Source of the DNA: Candidatus Chlorobium antarcticum
Lineage (GTDB): Bacteria > Bacteroidota > Chlorobiia > Chlorobiales > Chlorobiaceae
Assembly (NCBI GenBank): GCA_030765725.1
Contig: JAVCDF010000002.1
Span: 152,689-216,688 of the forward strand
Length of the DNA stretch: 64,000 nt
Direction: 5' to 3'
Below the pieces are notes generated by a model. That model was given only the letters and a program-made list of their open reading frames with translations, did not search any database and was not told where the DNA came from. The translations under genes were made by a program, and so were the position numbers. Positions 62,173 through 64,000 of the stretch are shown here, piece after piece (positions within the stretch are counted from its first letter, which is position 1; each line of letters begins with the position of its first letter).

Positions 62173-63511
62173 GGCTCTAAGGGTAAGTACTGCATAATCA
62201 GATTGCCATGTTCAGCTTGCCACAGTAAAAGAGAATGCGGGTCCGGTAGCTTTCAAGGCTGTGGAACCCTCTGGCCGATGACTTTATCAACTGGATCTTG
62301 CTGTTGAGACCTTCGGAAACCGCATTGGTCGTGCGGTGTTTGACATAGTTCAGGATGTTGTCGAGATGTCGCTCTAGCATGTCCTTAACCTTGATCATCG
62401 GGTGCAGTTCTGAACGATCTACAGCCTTGCTCCAGTAGTTGAAGAAGTAACTGGCAGTGTCGCGACAGGTGAACCGCCAGAACACTCGGAACATGTTCTT
62501 TAACGACCAGGCTATGCCGGTTTTCAGTTCGCAGGCAATAATGAGTTCGTCAAAGCTTGAACGCTGCTTCTCTGACATGTTCTCTGGGTTGCGAAGCCAG
62601 GCATATCTTGAGCCGATAAGAGTTTTGTCGCCTACGGCATTAAGATTGCGAGACTCCTGGCGGCGGACCTTGTCGACGGATTCATTGAGATACTTGCTGA
62701 CATGGAAATGGTCATGGACGATATCTGCATCAGGAAGGAGACTATTTACGGCGGTGGCAAAGGGCTTCCACATGTCGATGGCAACTGACTTGACTTTCTC
62801 GCGCTGTTCTCTGGCAAGGCTTGTAAGCAAATGTTCTGTGGCTTCGGTTGTGCGGGTTTCAACGACTTCAAGGACACGGCCTTCATCAAGGTCGTTGAGT
62901 GTTGTGACATACTGATGATCGACTCTAAAGCTCTTTTCGTCAAGACCGATATGTTCTATGGTTTCTGCTGTTCGTCTCTTCATGCCTCGCGCTACCGCGC
63001 GACGCATGACTTGATCCACTGCATGCCAACTGAGTCCAAGCAGTGTTGCAACGGCCTGAGTGTTCGCACAGTGCTGCAGCAGCTGAACGACGAAGCCTTC
63101 AAACATCAGGGTGAAGCGTGAGTGCTTGTCAGCCCATGGTGCTCCAGCTGTCTTAACGCCATGTTCTTTGCAGTTGACACGAGGAAGGCGGGCAACAAGG
63201 ATGGTTTCGAACTGCATGGTATCGAGATGACGCCACTTCTGTTCTGGGGCCTGGTCATAGATGCTGCAGGTTTCTCCGCATTCCGGGCACGATATGCTCT
63301 TTCCTGTATAGACAAGGTTTATTACCACCTGCTTACCGAGCATAGACAGATCTACATTCTCGACTTTCCAGGTTGAGGGAAGTCCGAGGAGCTGCTGGTA
63401 ATGGGTGGTCAGGCTTTGCATAACGAGTAGTAGGGTAAGGATGGATGATGCTTGGCACTACGCCAAGCTACCCATTTGACCCTGTTTTTCCATTAAAATC
63501 GGCGAAGAGCC
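62173..63511 (-). mobile_element. ISL3-family insertion sequence (ends uncertain)
   Basis: The transposase gene is flanked by GGCTCT at 62173..62178 and its reverse complement AGAGCC at 63506..63511, the usual outer bases of ISL3-family ends. Beyond these six bases the two ends do not match well, and no eight-base target duplication was seen, so one end may be altered or misplaced. A hairpin GCTTGGC-N5-GCCAAGC (63450..63468) lies just upstream of the transposase. The element is followed leftward by the AAA ATPase gene. Confidence 0.65.
62198..63421 (-). CDS. ISL3-family transposase
   Basis: 407 residues, full length. An N-terminal zinc-ribbon CPECGETCSIYD at about 45-56 with a later Cys/His pair (VNCKEHGV) is followed by helix-turn-helix and DDE regions. 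Acidic residues are in IGLDEKSFR and SVAIDMWKPF, and the final glutamate is in AVSEGLNSKIQ. The C-terminus YRTRILFYCGKLNMAI is typical. No stop or frameshift, so it may be active. Confidence 0.94.
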   Translation of the reverse strand: MQSLTTHYQQLLGLPSTWKVENVDLSMLGKQVVINLVYTGKSISCPECGETCSIYDQAPEQKWRHLDTMQFETILVARLPRVNCKEHGVKTAGAPWADKHSRFTLMFEGFVVQLLQHCANTQAVATLLGLSWHAVDQVMRRAVARGMKRRTAETIEHIGLDEKSFRVDHQYVTTLNDLDEGRVLEVVETRTTEATEHLLTSLAREQREKVKSVAIDMWKPFATAVNSLLPDADIVHDHFHVSKYLNESVDKVRRQESRNLNAVGDKTLIGSRYAWLRNPENMSEKQRSSFDELIIACELKTGIAWSLKNMFRVFWRFTCRDTASYFFNYWSKAVDRSELHPMIKVKDMLERHLDNILNYVKHRTTNAVSEGLNSKIQLIKSSARGFHSLESYRTRILFYCGKLNMAI

Positions 63512-63888
63512 ACATTTCGTAATTGTCTTATTGAATTTGACTGCAAATATACAGTCGTAATTTGATATTTGCAAATATATTTCAAATTATCGTTTTTGAT
63601 ATGCGATTTTATCTGTTTCGCTGTTTTTTTTAGAATGACACCCAACTTTTTTATCTGCGCTACTCTATTGCGCTTTACATTCCATATGGGACGAATAAGC
63701 GCTACAAAGTAGCGTGTTATTGCTCGGCGCTCTTTTGTCGCGGTTATTACCAATCATCAAATGGGCTTTTAATTTGCTGTAAACTTTTTTTGCTGACATG
63801 GGTGTGGATTTCGGTGGTCTCTTAGAGATCATAAAAAACTCTGAATTTCGTATATTACAGCAGTTTCGTTCATACCTTTTCTGCCGTC
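63512..63888. other. AT-rich stretch without a convincing gene
   Basis: Between the right end of the ISL3 element and the broken IS5-like gene. The only open frame of note (leftward, 63493..63753, 86 residues, Lys/Arg/Ile rich) overlaps the element end and has no recognisable family, so it was not called. Composition resembles the ATPase pair rather than the host genes. Confidence 0.6.
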
Positions 63889-64000
63889 ATGAAAAACATC
63901 AATCCTCTCTAACTTTTCGACGAACATTTCCTCGCTGGAACGGCTCACCAAGCTCAAAGATCCGCTTGTGAAACTGGAAGCATATATCGACTGGAACATT
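63889..64000 (+). pseudogene. Degenerate IS5-like transposase, start only
   Basis: From ATG 63889 the frame reads MKNINPL, then TAA (63910..63912) where a serine codon TCA would be expected, then LFDEHFLA. After one extra G at 63937 it continues ERLTKLKDPLVKLEAYIDWN to the window edge. Together these match the N-terminus of IS5/IS1182-like transposases (PLSLFDEHF-x-ERLTKLKDPL). One nonsense change and one frameshift make it a pseudogene. The rest lies outside the window. Confidence 0.72.

Noticed and set aside
62165..63519. Eight-base target duplication around the ISL3 element
   Set aside because: The bases next to the two GGCTCT/AGAGCC ends (AGTGGTAA and ACATTTCG) do not match, so exact boundaries remain uncertain.
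63493..63753. 86-residue Lys/Arg-rich leftward frame beside the ISL3 element
   Set aside because: It overlaps the presumed IS end, is in AT-rich DNA where such frames arise by chance, has no recognisable family and no clear ribosome binding site.

Overview
The window comes from a green sulfur bacterium (Chlorobi; Chlorobium, Pelodictyon or a close relative). The decisive gene is a full-length fmoA (39875..40975), the Fenna-Matthews-Olson bacteriochlorophyll a protein, which is diagnostic of the group. A group II-type nif cluster with nifI1/nifI2, a chlorobial ferredoxin-NADP reductase, menA and an hrcA-grpE-dnaJ operon fit this. I cannot name the species from sequence alone.

Layout. 1..4100 is a leftward run of sulfur and thiamine genes (metY, a metB-like gene, thiS, thiG, partial thiH). 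4266..9092 is a molybdenum block: MOSC protein, moaA, modE and a TonB-dependent receptor with two ModE-like operators. 9257..18382 is a leftward nitrogenase operon, nifH-nifI1-nifI2-nifD-nifK-nifE-nifN-nifB plus a thioredoxin-like [2Fe-2S] ferredoxin. It starts at a near-perfect sigma-54 promoter (18471..18486) and ends at a terminator (9216..9244). Upstream, an intergenic region with three copies of CTAC-N6-GTAG separates nifH from nifA and nifV. Molybdenum uptake, its regulation, FeMo-cofactor precursor synthesis (nifB, nifE, nifN, nifV) and the enzyme are thus contiguous.

21885..60262 is mostly housekeeping: acetate kinase with phosphoketolase; a broken corA; hisF; ferredoxin-NADP reductase with menA; agmatine to putrescine (aguB, aguA) around an M48 protease; malate dehydrogenase; L21/L27; mutS; an ABC exporter; fmoA; lnt beside an orphan sigma-54 activator and a SPOR protein; ispE; a purine permease; peroxiredoxin; proS; prmC; hrcA-grpE-dnaJ; gapA; mpl; and a sugar aminotransferase.

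60350..64000 looks acquired. It is visibly AT-rich compared with everything before it. It holds a two-gene unit of an AAA ATPase overlapping a small protein of unknown function, which is a plausible uncharacterised anti-phage or toxin-like system. Next come a complete-looking ISL3-family transposase and, at the window edge, the start of an IS5-like transposase gene broken by a stop codon and a frameshift.

The strongest leads are the CTAC-N6-GTAG elements as possible NifA-type enhancers, ModE control of a TonB receptor, and the ATPase/small-protein pair. No tRNA, rRNA or CRISPR array was seen.
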